Below, piece after piece: positions 24,972-32,645 of a stretch of 64,000 nucleotides of DNA. The notes below the pieces were generated by a model. The model saw only the letters and a program-made list of their open reading frames with translations, did no database searches and was not told the origin of the DNA. Made by a program: the position numbers and the translations under genes. The stretch's first letter is position 1. Every line of letters begins with the position of its first letter. The stretch covers positions 744,001-808,000 of the forward strand of contig NZ_JAGPNL010000002.1 in the NCBI RefSeq assembly GCF_018069565.1. Reading direction: 5' to 3'. This DNA is from Streptomyces tagetis (lineage in GTDB: Bacteria > Actinomycetota > Actinomycetes > Streptomycetales > Streptomycetaceae).

Positions 24972-24991
24972 AATTGCAAACTTTCGCAATT
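24972..24991. promoter_or_regulatory. AT-rich palindrome, candidate ArsR operator
   Basis: AATTGC-N8-GCAATT is a perfect 6-bp inverted repeat in an AT-rich island, unusual for this DNA. It contains the TTGC-N8-GCAA core also found before the paralogous ArsR gene (20537-20552). It is placed 69-88 nt upstream of the ArsR start, where an autorepressor would act. Confidence 0.55.
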
Positions 24992-25043
24992 GCCTAGGTC
25001 ACAGCTTCGCCGGCGGACGGCGACGGACCGGGAAACGGGACGA

Positions 25044-25079
25044 CCCTCGCCTCCCAGGGATGGTGGGGGGAGGCGAGGG
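25044..25079. terminator. Hairpin terminator downstream of TetR gene
   Basis: A perfect 12-bp inverted repeat (25044-25055 with 25068-25079) with a 12-nt loop lies about 200 nt beyond the stop of the leftward TetR gene (25286) and before the ArsR-SulP promoter. It would insulate the two units. Confidence 0.55.
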
Positions 25080-25285
25080 CCGGTGTACCACCGACTCCTT
25101 CACGGGGGGCGTGTGAGTCGGGGTGCGGTGAAACGTACTCCTGCGGGGCGGTGCTGTCGCCCTCCCGCCGGAGTGAACCTCTGGTCATATGTTCCCGCTC
25201 GGTGAAGCCCTGGCCCACCGTTCACGCATATGCCGAGCTGTACTTCGAGGAGGACGGCCGCCGACCCGCCGGACGCGGGCTGCGG

Positions 25286-25999
25286 CTAGATACCGGTGCG
25301 CTGGTGGCCGACGTTCCTCGGTCCCGGCGGGCGGCGGTTGCGGGGGCCGGCCGCGTCGGCGGGGCGGGTACGGACCACCGGGTACGGGGCGCCGGCCGGC
25401 GCCCGCTGGGCCGCGCGCGGGTCGCTCTGGAGCGCCGGCAGGGTCAGGTGCCACCAGTCGGAGAGCCGGTCGGCCAGGCGGTGCGGCCCCTCCAGGGACT
25501 CGGTGAGGGTGCAGAAGCCGAAGAAGGCGCGGACCAGCGTGCGCGCGGCGGGCGCGGGCCGGACATGGCCGGCCAGTTGGCCGGTGGCCCGCGCCTGGGC
25601 GAGGAGGCGGGTGACGGCGGCGGTCCACAGGACGAACGGGTCGGGAAGCGGGGCGTTGATGCTGTCGCGCTCGGCCCACAGGCGGGCCCCCGCCCGGGTG
25701 AGGGGGTCCTCGGCGAGGGCCTGGGCGATCTCGTAGCTGAGGGCGACGAGCCGTTCCAGCGGCGGGACGGCGTGGTCCGTGTACCGGGCGGTGAGGCCGG
25801 GCCAGGTGGCGAAGCCGTCCTGGACCACGGCGAGCGCGATCCCCTCCTTGCTGGCGTAGTGGAAGTAGACGGAGCCGCTGGTCCGGCCGGACCTGGCGCT
25901 TATGTCGTTGACGCTGGTGCCCGCGTACCCCTGTTCGGCGAAGAGGCAGGCCGCCGCTTCCAGGAGTGATCTGCGGGTTGCTCTGGCCCGTGCCTGCAC
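25286..25999 (-). CDS. ScbR/ArpA-like TetR regulator (gamma-butyrolactone receptor family)
   Basis: 237 residues. The HTH, QARARATRRSLLEAAACLFA then DISARSGRTSGSVYFHYASK, is the form typical of gamma-butyrolactone receptors and pseudo-receptors. The ligand domain follows, then an unusual Arg/Pro-rich tail of about 45 residues (from about 190). No butyrolactone synthase (afsA-like) gene is nearby, so it is an orphan, perhaps a pseudo-receptor responding to antibiotics or foreign signals. The GTG at 25999 was chosen because the HTH begins at once and GAAGG precedes it; the frame stays open 65 codons further upstream. Target genes are unknown; the HAD phosphatase promoter is divergent, 537 nt away. 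Confidence 0.82.
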   Translation of the reverse strand: MQARARATRRSLLEAAACLFAEQGYAGTSVNDISARSGRTSGSVYFHYASKEGIALAVVQDGFATWPGLTARYTDHAVPPLERLVALSYEIAQALAEDPLTRAGARLWAERDSINAPLPDPFVLWTAAVTRLLAQARATGQLAGHVRPAPAARTLVRAFFGFCTLTESLEGPHRLADRLSDWWHLTLPALQSDPRAAQRAPAGAPYPVVRTRPADAAGPRNRRPPGPRNVGHQRTGI

Positions 26000-26536
26000 C
26001 GTCCGTCCACCTTCGCTCGGCTCTGATGTGACGACGGAAATGTAGTGCGCCCGCGTACGCCGGGAGCGATAAGTACCCCCGCCCGCGCGGTAATTACGCA
26101 TTTCTTTCGATGATGAACGCGTGCGGGTGGCCATTGGCCCCTTCCGGCGCCCTTCTTGCCTGCCGTCCGTCGGATTCACGTCACGCCGGGGCACCTGTGG
26201 TGTGCCCGGCGAATATGCCTCAACTTACCGCTCCGAAGACCGAGATGACGCCTCATCAGCAACGGCCGACCCGGTGGCCGCCGGCCTTCCCCATACACCC
26301 CATTCCGCCCACGGTCGAGCACTCTAAGTAGTGATTGCCTCACGCTGCGCAGCAGAAATAACGTAGCCATTGCAATGTTTTCCATTTGCGGCTTAAAGCC
26401 CGAAATGTAGGCGGTTCTGCCGAGCGGGCGCCGGCGAGGACGGTGACGGTCCTGGCGTGTCCGGCACGAGAAGCCGCAACACCCCGAACCGCGGTCCCGC
26501 CATGGGCGCGACCGCCCGTTCCCCCAGGAGGCCACC
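26000..26536. other. Intergenic region (537 bp), two AT-richer pockets
   Basis: No gene is supported on either strand. AT-richer pockets occur at about 26030-26115 (including the 8-bp palindrome GTAATTAC at 26091) and 26325-26415 (including AAATAACGTAGCC). These are presumed promoter regions of the divergent TetR (leftward) and HAD (rightward) genes. The second pocket could also be a remnant of foreign DNA. AGGAGG at about 26525 is the HAD ribosome site. Confidence 0.45.
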
Positions 26537-27289
26537 GTGTCCACAACGGCACACCCCCTTCTCGACTGGTCACCCGAGGCCGTCGTCTTCGACTGCGACG
26601 GCACCCTGATGGACAGCGAGCGCCACTGGCAGGACGCGCGCAACCGGGCATTCCGTGAATTCGGCCTCCAGCCCCCGCAGGGTTTCGCGGACCGGGCCAA
26701 GGGCGTCCACTACGCCGACTGCGGGCGGATGATGGCCGAGGAGACGCACAAGCCCGATCTGGCGCCCGACCTGACCAAGGCGCTGCTGCACCACTTCCTC
26801 GCGCTCGTCGCCGAGGAGCCGCTGACCATGCCGGGAGCGGTCGAGTTCGTCCGGACCCTCTCCGGCCGGCTGCCGCTCGCCGTGGCGAGCAACTGCCCCC
26901 TGGAGGTGGTCGAGGAGAGCCTCGGCCGGGCCGGACTGCGCCGCCACTTCCGGCACGTCGTCGTCCCCTCCGAGGTCCCCGGCGACCCGGACGGCACCGC
27001 CGCCCGGCCCGTGACCGGGGCCGACGCGCAGGTCGTACGGCCCAAGCCGTGGCCGGACGTCTACGCGACGGCGGCCCGGCTCTGCGGCGTGCCCCCCGAG
27101 GCCGCCCTCGCCGTCGAGGACTCCCTCACCGGCGTCGAATCGGCGCGGCGGGCGGGGCTGCGGGTGCTCGGGGTCGGCCCGCTGACCGACGAGGCGGACG
27201 CCCGGCAGGCCGACCTGTGGGTGAGCGCGCTCCACTCCGAGCAGATCCTGACATGGGCCCGGGACCGGGTGCCGCCTCCGGCGCCGTAG
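26537..27289 (+). CDS. HAD-superfamily phosphatase/phosphomutase-like hydrolase
   Basis: 250 residues. Motif I is DCDGTLMD with the Asp nucleophile near residues 19-21, motif II is in AVASNCP, motif III is the lysine of RPKPWPDVY, and motif IV is VEDSLTGVESARRAG. The cap lies between motifs I and II, as in beta-phosphoglucomutase and sugar-phosphate phosphatases. The substrate cannot be told. It converges with dhaL (22 nt between stop codons), so a link to triose or sugar phosphates is possible but unproven. GTG start with AGGAGG upstream. Confidence 0.88.
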   Translation: MSTTAHPLLDWSPEAVVFDCDGTLMDSERHWQDARNRAFREFGLQPPQGFADRAKGVHYADCGRMMAEETHKPDLAPDLTKALLHHFLALVAEEPLTMPGAVEFVRTLSGRLPLAVASNCPLEVVEESLGRAGLRRHFRHVVVPSEVPGDPDGTAARPVTGADAQVVRPKPWPDVYATAARLCGVPPEAALAVEDSLTGVESARRAGLRVLGVGPLTDEADARQADLWVSALHSEQILTWARDRVPPPAP

Positions 27290-27310
27290 CGTCGCGGGCC
27301 TCCGGGTCCG

Positions 27311-27979
27311 CTAGCCGGGCCGGTCGCCGTCGAGGTGGGGGCCGAGGTCCCGCACCACGTCGGCGGCGGAGGCGAAGAGCAGCGCGACACCGACCGCGCC
27401 GGGGTCCGGGATGCCCTCGGCGCGTTCCCCGAGGTAGCTGGAACGGCCCATGCTCGCCCGCAGCCGGGCGGTCTCGCGCACCCCCTGCCACGCAGCGCGG
27501 GCCGCGTCGGCGAGGGCCTGGTCGGGCCGGGAGGAACCGGAGGCCGAGCGGAGCGCTTCGGCGGCCGGGGTGAGGGCGTCCACCAGGGTCTTGTCGCCCG
27601 GGGCGGCGTCGCCGACGCGCCGTATGGCGGCGAGTCCGTCGGTGACGCCCTCCGCGAGGGACGCCGCGGTCGCGCCGGAGGGCGTCACCGTGGTGGCCAG
27701 CGACTGGAGGAGCAGCCCGAACAGGGGGCCGCTGGTGCCGCCGACCTCGTCGAGGAAGGCCGCCGCGGCGGCGTCCAGGGCGGCGGCGTCGTCCGGTCGG
27801 GTGAGGGCGTCGAGGCGGGCGAGGGCCGCCGAGGTGCCGAGGGCCAGGTTGGTGCCGAAGTCGCCGTCGCCGACCCGCTGGTCGAGGGAGGTGAGCTGGG
27901 CCTCGGTGGCACGGGCGGAGTCGGCGAAGCGGCGTATCCACAGTTCGCTGGAGAAGACGGCGGGAAGCGTGCTGGTCAT
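27311..27979 (-). CDS. dhaL: Dihydroxyacetone kinase, ADP/ATP-binding subunit DhaL
   Basis: 222 residues forming the all-helical DhaL domain. The nucleotide/Mg site DQRVGDGDFGTN and the GGTSGPLFGLLL motif are intact. DhaL transfers phosphate to dihydroxyacetone held covalently by DhaK. It starts 52 nt after the dhaK stop, so the two are an operon. No DhaM (PTS phosphocarrier) gene is near. The phosphate donor is therefore undecided: ATP directly, or a PTS through a DhaM encoded elsewhere. ATG start with GGGAG 7 nt upstream. Confidence 0.92.
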   Translation of the reverse strand: MTSTLPAVFSSELWIRRFADSARATEAQLTSLDQRVGDGDFGTNLALGTSAALARLDALTRPDDAAALDAAAAAFLDEVGGTSGPLFGLLLQSLATTVTPSGATAASLAEGVTDGLAAIRRVGDAAPGDKTLVDALTPAAEALRSASGSSRPDQALADAARAAWQGVRETARLRASMGRSSYLGERAEGIPDPGAVGVALLFASAADVVRDLGPHLDGDRPG

Positions 27980-28031
27980 GAGGGGACTCCCGGAGGTCGG
28001 TGGCCGGGTCCGCCGCGCGGTCGCGGGCGGC

Positions 28032-29030
28032 TCACCAGCGCAGCGCGGCGGTGTGCACGGGCGCGTCGTAGAAGGGGAGGTCCGAGGGGTCGGCGACGAG
28101 CAGGGTGAGGGAGAAACCGCGCATGTCCAGAGCGGTCACGTAGTCGCCGACGAGTGTGCGGGCGGGGGAGAGGCCGTGCCGGCCGAGCACCCGGGAGAAC
28201 TCGCGGTGGATGGCGTACAGCTCCAGCGGGGTGACGGCGCCGAGTCCGTTGACGAGGGTCAGCAGGGTGCTCCCCGGCTCCGGGTCGAGCGCGGCGATCA
28301 GCTCCTCCGACATGCGGTCGATCAGCGCGTCGAGGGGGCCCTGCCGGGCGGTGGCGCTGGCGCGTTCGCCGTGGATGCCGACGCCGTACTCGATCTCGTC
28401 GGCGCCCAGGTGGAAGGCGGGTTCGCCCAGGGTGGGCGCGGTGTGGGCGGCGGAGGCCACGGCCAGGGTGCGGCAGCGGGCGGAGAGGCGTTCGCCGAGT
28501 TCTTGCAGCTCGGCCAGGCCCAGCCCGTCGTCGGCGGCGGCGCCGAGGAGTTTCTCGATCAGGACGGTGCCGCCCGTGCCCCGCCGGCCGGACGCGATGC
28601 CGTCCGCGTCCGAGGCCAGGTCGTCGCTGATCAGGACACGGGCACAGGGGATGTCGCAGCGGGCCAGGCGTTCGGCGGCTATGCCGAAGTTGATGCGGTC
28701 GCCGGTGTAGTTCTTCACGATGTGCAGCACGCCCTCGGGCCGGGCCGCGGCCCGGGAACCCTCGTAGACCTGGCGGTTGTGCGGCGAGGCGAACACCCGG
28801 CCGGGACAGGCGGCGTCGAGCATGCCGCGCCCCACGTAGCCGGCGTGCATGGGCTCGTGCCCGGCGCCGCCGCCGGAGACCAGGGCGACCCGCCGTGAGG
28901 GGGCCGTGTGGCGGGCGAGGAGGAAGCCGTGCTGCGGATCGAACGTGATCAGGTCGTCATGGACCAGGGCGAAGCCCTCAAGGGCGTCGGACACGAGTGC
29001 GTCACTGCTGTTCTCGAAGTACCGGGCCAT
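28032..29030 (-). CDS. dhaK: Dihydroxyacetone kinase, substrate-binding subunit DhaK
   Basis: 332 residues, a typical DhaK length. Landmarks are ALVSGGGAGHEPMHAGYVG, KNYTGDRINF, ISDDLAS and EYGVGIHGERA, whose His forms the hemiaminal with dihydroxyacetone. The ATG at 29030 has GGAGGA 5 nt before it; an in-frame start at 29120 lacks one. It is first in the dhaK-dhaL operon, divergent from the LysR gene at 29483, which may control it. The enzyme makes dihydroxyacetone phosphate for glycolysis; a C4 ketose such as erythrulose is a possible alternative substrate. Confidence 0.93.
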   Translation of the reverse strand: MARYFENSSDALVSDALEGFALVHDDLITFDPQHGFLLARHTAPSRRVALVSGGGAGHEPMHAGYVGRGMLDAACPGRVFASPHNRQVYEGSRAAARPEGVLHIVKNYTGDRINFGIAAERLARCDIPCARVLISDDLASDADGIASGRRGTGGTVLIEKLLGAAADDGLGLAELQELGERLSARCRTLAVASAAHTAPTLGEPAFHLGADEIEYGVGIHGERASATARQGPLDALIDRMSEELIAALDPEPGSTLLTLVNGLGAVTPLELYAIHREFSRVLGRHGLSPARTLVGDYVTALDMRGFSLTLLVADPSDLPFYDAPVHTAALRW

Positions 29031-29482
29031 TCGGGTCCTCCGTCGTCGAGGGCCGCGAGCGGGCAAGTCGGTCGCTGCCGGCCGTCTCCCGCCGGAATGA
29101 AGTCCATGCTGCGGCCACACCCGGGAGGCGGCAAGTCACGGGCGGCCACGGAAGGTGGTGCGCCGTGCGCACAACGGAGCCACCCCGGGGCGTGCGCGCT
29201 CCCCTCCGCTCCCCCATTCGTCGAACAGTCGTACGGGTGAGAGGGGGAGCCGCCCCTCCCCTCGCCCGTCTGCCCGAGCGCGGCAGGAGGAGCGCGCCGC
29301 GCGGAACGCGCTCATCGCGCTCCCGCACGCCGTCCGCCGCGCGGAAAGCGCCACCCGCCCCGCCACCCGTCCCGCACGGCCCGAGCAGCACGCGAAACCG
29401 TGACCTACAGCAGGTCACAAGGGCTCCGCGAGGCAGTAGGGTCCCTCTCAACCAAGTCGAACGTGACCGAAGCGGGGCATTC
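29031..29482. other. Intergenic region (452 bp) between dhaK and LysR genes
   Basis: No gene is supported. It contains the divergent promoters of dhaKL and the LysR gene. The clearest element is the inverted repeat GTGACCT-N5-AGGTCAC at 29400-29418. Confidence 0.5.
29400..29418. promoter_or_regulatory. Perfect inverted repeat, candidate LysR operator
   Basis: GTGACCTACAGCAGGTCAC is a perfect 7-bp inverted repeat with a 5-nt spacer, 65 nt upstream of the LysR start codon. It contains the T-N11-A form typical of LysR sites and is placed for autoregulation. Confidence 0.6.
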
Positions 29483-30427
29483 GTGGACCTTGAGGCCCTT
29501 CACTCCTTCCTCGCGGTGGCCAAGCACCGGAGCATCTCCAAGGCCGCCGCCGGCCTCTACGTCACCCAGCCGACGATGAGCCAGCGGCTGCGCCGACTGG
29601 AGGAGAGCCTCGGCTTCGCCCTGTTCGAACGCGGCTGGACCGGGGTGGTGCTCACCCCCCAGGGGTCCTACTTCCTGCCCTACGCCGCCACGCTCATCCG
29701 CGACCTGTCGAACGCCTCCGCCGTCCTCGGCACCAAGGACCCGGCCCGGCCCCGCAGCTTCGACGAGGTCGCCGGACACCCGCACAAGGTCATGTTCGGC
29801 GTGGACAACTGGCTCTCGGAACGCTCCGTGCGGGCCGTGGTGAGCAGCGCCCTCGGTTCCTACGGCGCCGACGAGTTCCGGGTCACCAGCCGCCCCGCCA
29901 CCACCCTCATCGACCTGCTGGAACTCAACCAGCTCGACGCCGGGCTCTTCTACTCCACGGAGCCCGCCCACCCGTTCCACACCGAGGTCATCGGCACCGA
30001 GGACATGGCGCTGGTCCACCCGCCCGGCACCGTCCTGGAGGAGCACAGCGCCCCGGCCCTGACGGAACTGCTCTCCCGCTACCGGTTCGTCCTCTTCGAC
30101 AACCCGGTGCTCACCCACCACGCCCGCATTACCACGACGCTGATCGAGACCTACGAGATCTCCCGTTTCCACGTGGTGGACGACTACCGCACGATGCACG
30201 CCCTCATCCGGCTGGGCGAGTGCATCTCGGTCGTGCCGGCCGGGGTGGTCCTCGCCGACCGGGAGCGCTGCGGCACCGACCTGCCCGCGACGCCGCTGCC
30301 CGGACTCCTGCCGGAGATCAACGTCACCGTTGGCATCAGCGACGCGGGACGGGACCACGGCGTGACCGAGGAGTTCGCCCGGTCGATCGCCCGGTCCCTG
30401 GACGCCGAAGCGCCCGGAGCCGGATGA
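29483..30427 (+). CDS. LysR-family transcriptional regulator
   Basis: 314 residues. The N-terminal winged HTH (about 1-60; LEALHSFLAVAKHRSISKAA, then TQPTMSQRLRRLEESLG) is followed by a two-lobed effector-binding domain. The GTG at 29483 is chosen because it begins exactly at the HTH, although its ribosome site is weak. It is divergent from dhaKL and convergent with the cysteine hydrolase-MFS operon (30542-32439); it could control either. The perfect palindrome at 29400-29418 is the likely operator. The effector is unknown. Confidence 0.9.
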   Translation: MDLEALHSFLAVAKHRSISKAAAGLYVTQPTMSQRLRRLEESLGFALFERGWTGVVLTPQGSYFLPYAATLIRDLSNASAVLGTKDPARPRSFDEVAGHPHKVMFGVDNWLSERSVRAVVSSALGSYGADEFRVTSRPATTLIDLLELNQLDAGLFYSTEPAHPFHTEVIGTEDMALVHPPGTVLEEHSAPALTELLSRYRFVLFDNPVLTHHARITTTLIETYEISRFHVVDDYRTMHALIRLGECISVVPAGVVLADRERCGTDLPATPLPGLLPEINVTVGISDAGRDHGVTEEFARSIARSLDAEAPGAG

Positions 30428-30447
30428 CCCCGCGCTCGCGCGCGGGG
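30428..30447. terminator. Hairpin directly after LysR stop codon
   Basis: A perfect 8-bp inverted repeat (CCCCGCGC with GCGCGGGG) around TCGC begins at the base after the LysR stop. It is a probable terminator separating it from the convergent MFS gene. Confidence 0.65.
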
Positions 30448-30541
30448 CGTCCGGTCCGGGCGCCAGGCCCCCGGGGGAAGGGGGGCAGGGGGACGGAGAC
30501 GGCGGTACGGGGAGGGAGGTCCGGGCGGAGGTCCGGGCCGG

Positions 30542-31813
30542 TCAGGCGCCGGCGGGCGCCTTGGCGGCGGGGTCGGCCAGGTCGGGGAGCCCGGCCTTCT
30601 TCGGCGCCGTCTCCTTGAGGAAGGACGCGGCGACCACGCAGAGCACCAGCCCGCCCAGCGCCAGGTAGAGCACGGTCTGGATGCCGTGGTTCTGCGCCAG
30701 GTAACCGGCGACGGACGGGGCCACACCGCCGCCGAAGATCTCCGCGACGCCCATGACGGTGCCGGCGGCGGCGCCCATCAGCCCGGCGGGGACGGACTCC
30801 ACGGTGATGGTGCCGGCGAGCAGGGCCAGGCAGCCGTTGGCGCCGAAGGCGATGAAGAACAGCAGCAGGAACAGCAGCGGCACCACCGGTCCCTGGAAGA
30901 TGAAGCCGATCAGCATCGCCATCGCCATCAGCAGCGCGGCGACGACCACGGGCTTGCGGCCGAACCGGTCGGAGAGTCCGGGGATCACCAGTTGTCCGGC
31001 GAAGGCGCCGAAACCGATACCGGAGGCGATGACGCCCATTTGGGTGGTCCCGATGCCCTGGTGGTCGACGAGGTAGCTCGGCACCATCGCGCTCAGCACG
31101 AAGATGCAGGTCATCGCGCCGCACAGGGCCAGGATGGCCAGCCGGATGTTGCGGTAGCGGAAGACGTCCAGCCAGCGGGGCTTCTCCCCGGCCGAGGTGG
31201 AGACGACCGCGGACTCGAAGGCGGGGAGCTGGTGCGGCTCACGGATGGTCCGGAAGACGAACCAGGCCAGCACCAGTCCGGGCAGCAGCATGATGCCGAA
31301 GACCCAGTGCCAGCTCGGCAGGATGCGCAGGAGCTGGGTGGCGATGATGGGACCCAGACCCACGCCGAACAGGGCGAAGGTGCTCTGCTGCATGCCCATG
31401 TTCAGTCCGCGCCGCTGCGGCCGCGACGCCTCGGCCGTGGCCGCCACCGCCGTCGGGGTGAACGCGCCCTCGGTGACGCCCATGATGACGCGCACCATCA
31501 GCAGGCTGAAGAGCCCGCCCACCAGTCCGGTCAGCAGCGAACAGACCGAGAAGAACACGATCGAGGCGACCAGGATCTTGCGCCGCCCCAGCCGGTCGGA
31601 GAGACCGCCCATGAGAAGGGAGGAAGCGCCCCAGGCCAGACCGAGAACACCGATGATGTTCCCCAGGTCCTGATAGTTCAGACCGAGTTCCTTCATCATC
31701 GAAGGGAAGAGCGGACTGATGATCCAGCGGTCCAGACCTACGAGACCGAAACCGAGGGACAGCAGCAGTACCGCGGAACGCTCATAGCGAACGTCGTACT
31801 CTTTTGTCGTCAT
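30542..31813 (-). CDS. MFS transporter (12-helix, probably organic acid uptake)
   Basis: 423 residues, 12 predicted helices. Helix 1-2 has GLVGLDRWIISPLFP, motif A is GGLSDRLGRR, and a second half-motif SDRFGRKP lies between helices 8 and 9. The acidic residue in helix 1 and overall pattern recall ACS/AAHS-type organic or aromatic acid:H+ symporters. The start codon overlaps the stop of the cysteine hydrolase gene (ATGA), so transporter and enzyme act together: the hydrolase probably processes the imported compound. Substrate unknown. The C-terminus is Ala/Pro/Lys-rich. Confidence 0.87.
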   Translation of the reverse strand: MTTKEYDVRYERSAVLLLSLGFGLVGLDRWIISPLFPSMMKELGLNYQDLGNIIGVLGLAWGASSLLMGGLSDRLGRRKILVASIVFFSVCSLLTGLVGGLFSLLMVRVIMGVTEGAFTPTAVAATAEASRPQRRGLNMGMQQSTFALFGVGLGPIIATQLLRILPSWHWVFGIMLLPGLVLAWFVFRTIREPHQLPAFESAVVSTSAGEKPRWLDVFRYRNIRLAILALCGAMTCIFVLSAMVPSYLVDHQGIGTTQMGVIASGIGFGAFAGQLVIPGLSDRFGRKPVVVAALLMAMAMLIGFIFQGPVVPLLFLLLFFIAFGANGCLALLAGTITVESVPAGLMGAAAGTVMGVAEIFGGGVAPSVAGYLAQNHGIQTVLYLALGGLVLCVVAASFLKETAPKKAGLPDLADPAAKAPAGA

Positions 31814-32439
31814 GCCGCTCTTCCTTCCGTGCTCTCGCGGATTTCCGCGACCAGCTCTCGGGTCTGGAGAACACGGCCGAAGAACGTGCCGATGTTCTCC
31901 TCCGTGGCCTTCTGCGCGGCCTCACTGCGCGCACCGGTGGCGTCCGCGACGAATGCCACCTTGAAATCGCGCATGTAGGCGCCGCGCGCCGTCGAATCGC
32001 AGCAGACCTCGGTGAGGGTGCCGATGATGACGACCGTGTCCACCTGCCGCAGGCCCGAGATGCTGTTCAGCACGGTTTCGAGCGGCGTGTTGTGGAAGAA
32101 GTCGTAGCGGTGCTTGGGGATGACGACGTCCTCGGGCTCCGGCGCGAGTTCGTCGACGATCTCCACCCCGGACGTACCGCTGCGCATTCCCGCGGTGAGC
32201 AGCGCCGGGTTGTAGGTGGATTCCAGCGGCGACACGTCGAACGTGTCGAGAAGGACGTGCCGGCTGTAGACGACCGGAATTCCGGCGGCCCGGCACTCGG
32301 CGATGACCTCCTGCATCTGCGGTATCCGCCGGCGTGCCATCGGCACCTCCATCGGATACCCCTCCAGAACGAAGTCGTTCTGCATGTCGATCACGAGCAG
32401 TGCCGTATTCTTCGGATTCACGCGCCACATCGCGTTCAA
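31810..32439 (-). CDS. Isochorismatase-superfamily cysteine hydrolase
   Basis: About 209 residues. The catalytic triad of cysteine-type members is complete: Asp in LLVIDMQNDF, Lys in VIPKHRYDFF, Cys in GTLTEVCCDST. These enzymes cleave C-N bonds in amides such as N-carbamoyl compounds, nicotinamide or biuret-like substrates. True isochorismatases (EntB, DhbB) lack the cysteine, so this is not the missing DhbB. TTG at 32439 is preferred because AGGAG lies 8 nt upstream; the ATG at 32430 is the alternative. It forms an operon with the MFS transporter through an ATGA overlap. Confidence 0.87.
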   Translation of the reverse strand: MNAMWRVNPKNTALLVIDMQNDFVLEGYPMEVPMARRRIPQMQEVIAECRAAGIPVVYSRHVLLDTFDVSPLESTYNPALLTAGMRSGTSGVEIVDELAPEPEDVVIPKHRYDFFHNTPLETVLNSISGLRQVDTVVIIGTLTEVCCDSTARGAYMRDFKVAFVADATGARSEAAQKATEENIGTFFGRVLQTRELVAEIRESTEGRAA

Positions 32440-32529
32440 CGGGTGGACTCCTCTTGCGCTGCGAAATGCGGAAGGCCCAGATCTCGGCCCCGGTTGAGTG
32501 AGCCCTGAGCCTAACCGCGAGGCGCGTTC

Positions 32530-32564
32530 CCCCAGGCATAGGAATTCTTTATACCGTCCTGGGG
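32530..32564 (-). promoter_or_regulatory. AT-rich promoter-like segment flanked by inverted repeat
   Basis: In otherwise GC-rich DNA the segment GGAATTCTTTATACC (32541-32555) is flanked by CCCCAGG (32530-32536) and CCTGGGG (32558-32564). It lies about 90-125 nt upstream of the hydrolase-MFS operon and reads TATAAAGAATTCC towards it, suggesting a promoter with a symmetrical regulator site. Confidence 0.35.
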
Positions 32565-32645
32565 CCCGGGTACCGCCTGGCCCGAGCGCCCTCGCGAAGC
32601 GGCGGTGGTGGTGCCGGGGGAGGGGAAAGGGGGAGGCCGGGGCGG

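Larger units (their letters stand above)
24904..25285. other. Intergenic region (382 bp) with operator and hairpin
   Basis: No gene is supported. Going left to right it holds the leader of the ArsR-SulP operon, an AT-rich palindrome (24972-24991), a hairpin (25044-25079) and about 200 nt of unremarkable GC-rich sequence before the stop of the TetR gene. Confidence 0.5.

Noticed and set aside
26176..26700. Minus-strand frame in the 537-bp gap before the HAD gene
   Set aside because: It overlaps the HAD start, has no ribosome site and no recognisable domain.
31810..32439. Isochorismatase-fold gene as the missing DhbB
   Set aside because: It has the Cys nucleophile of amide-cleaving members, no aryl carrier domain, no iron box, and forms an operon with an MFS transporter.
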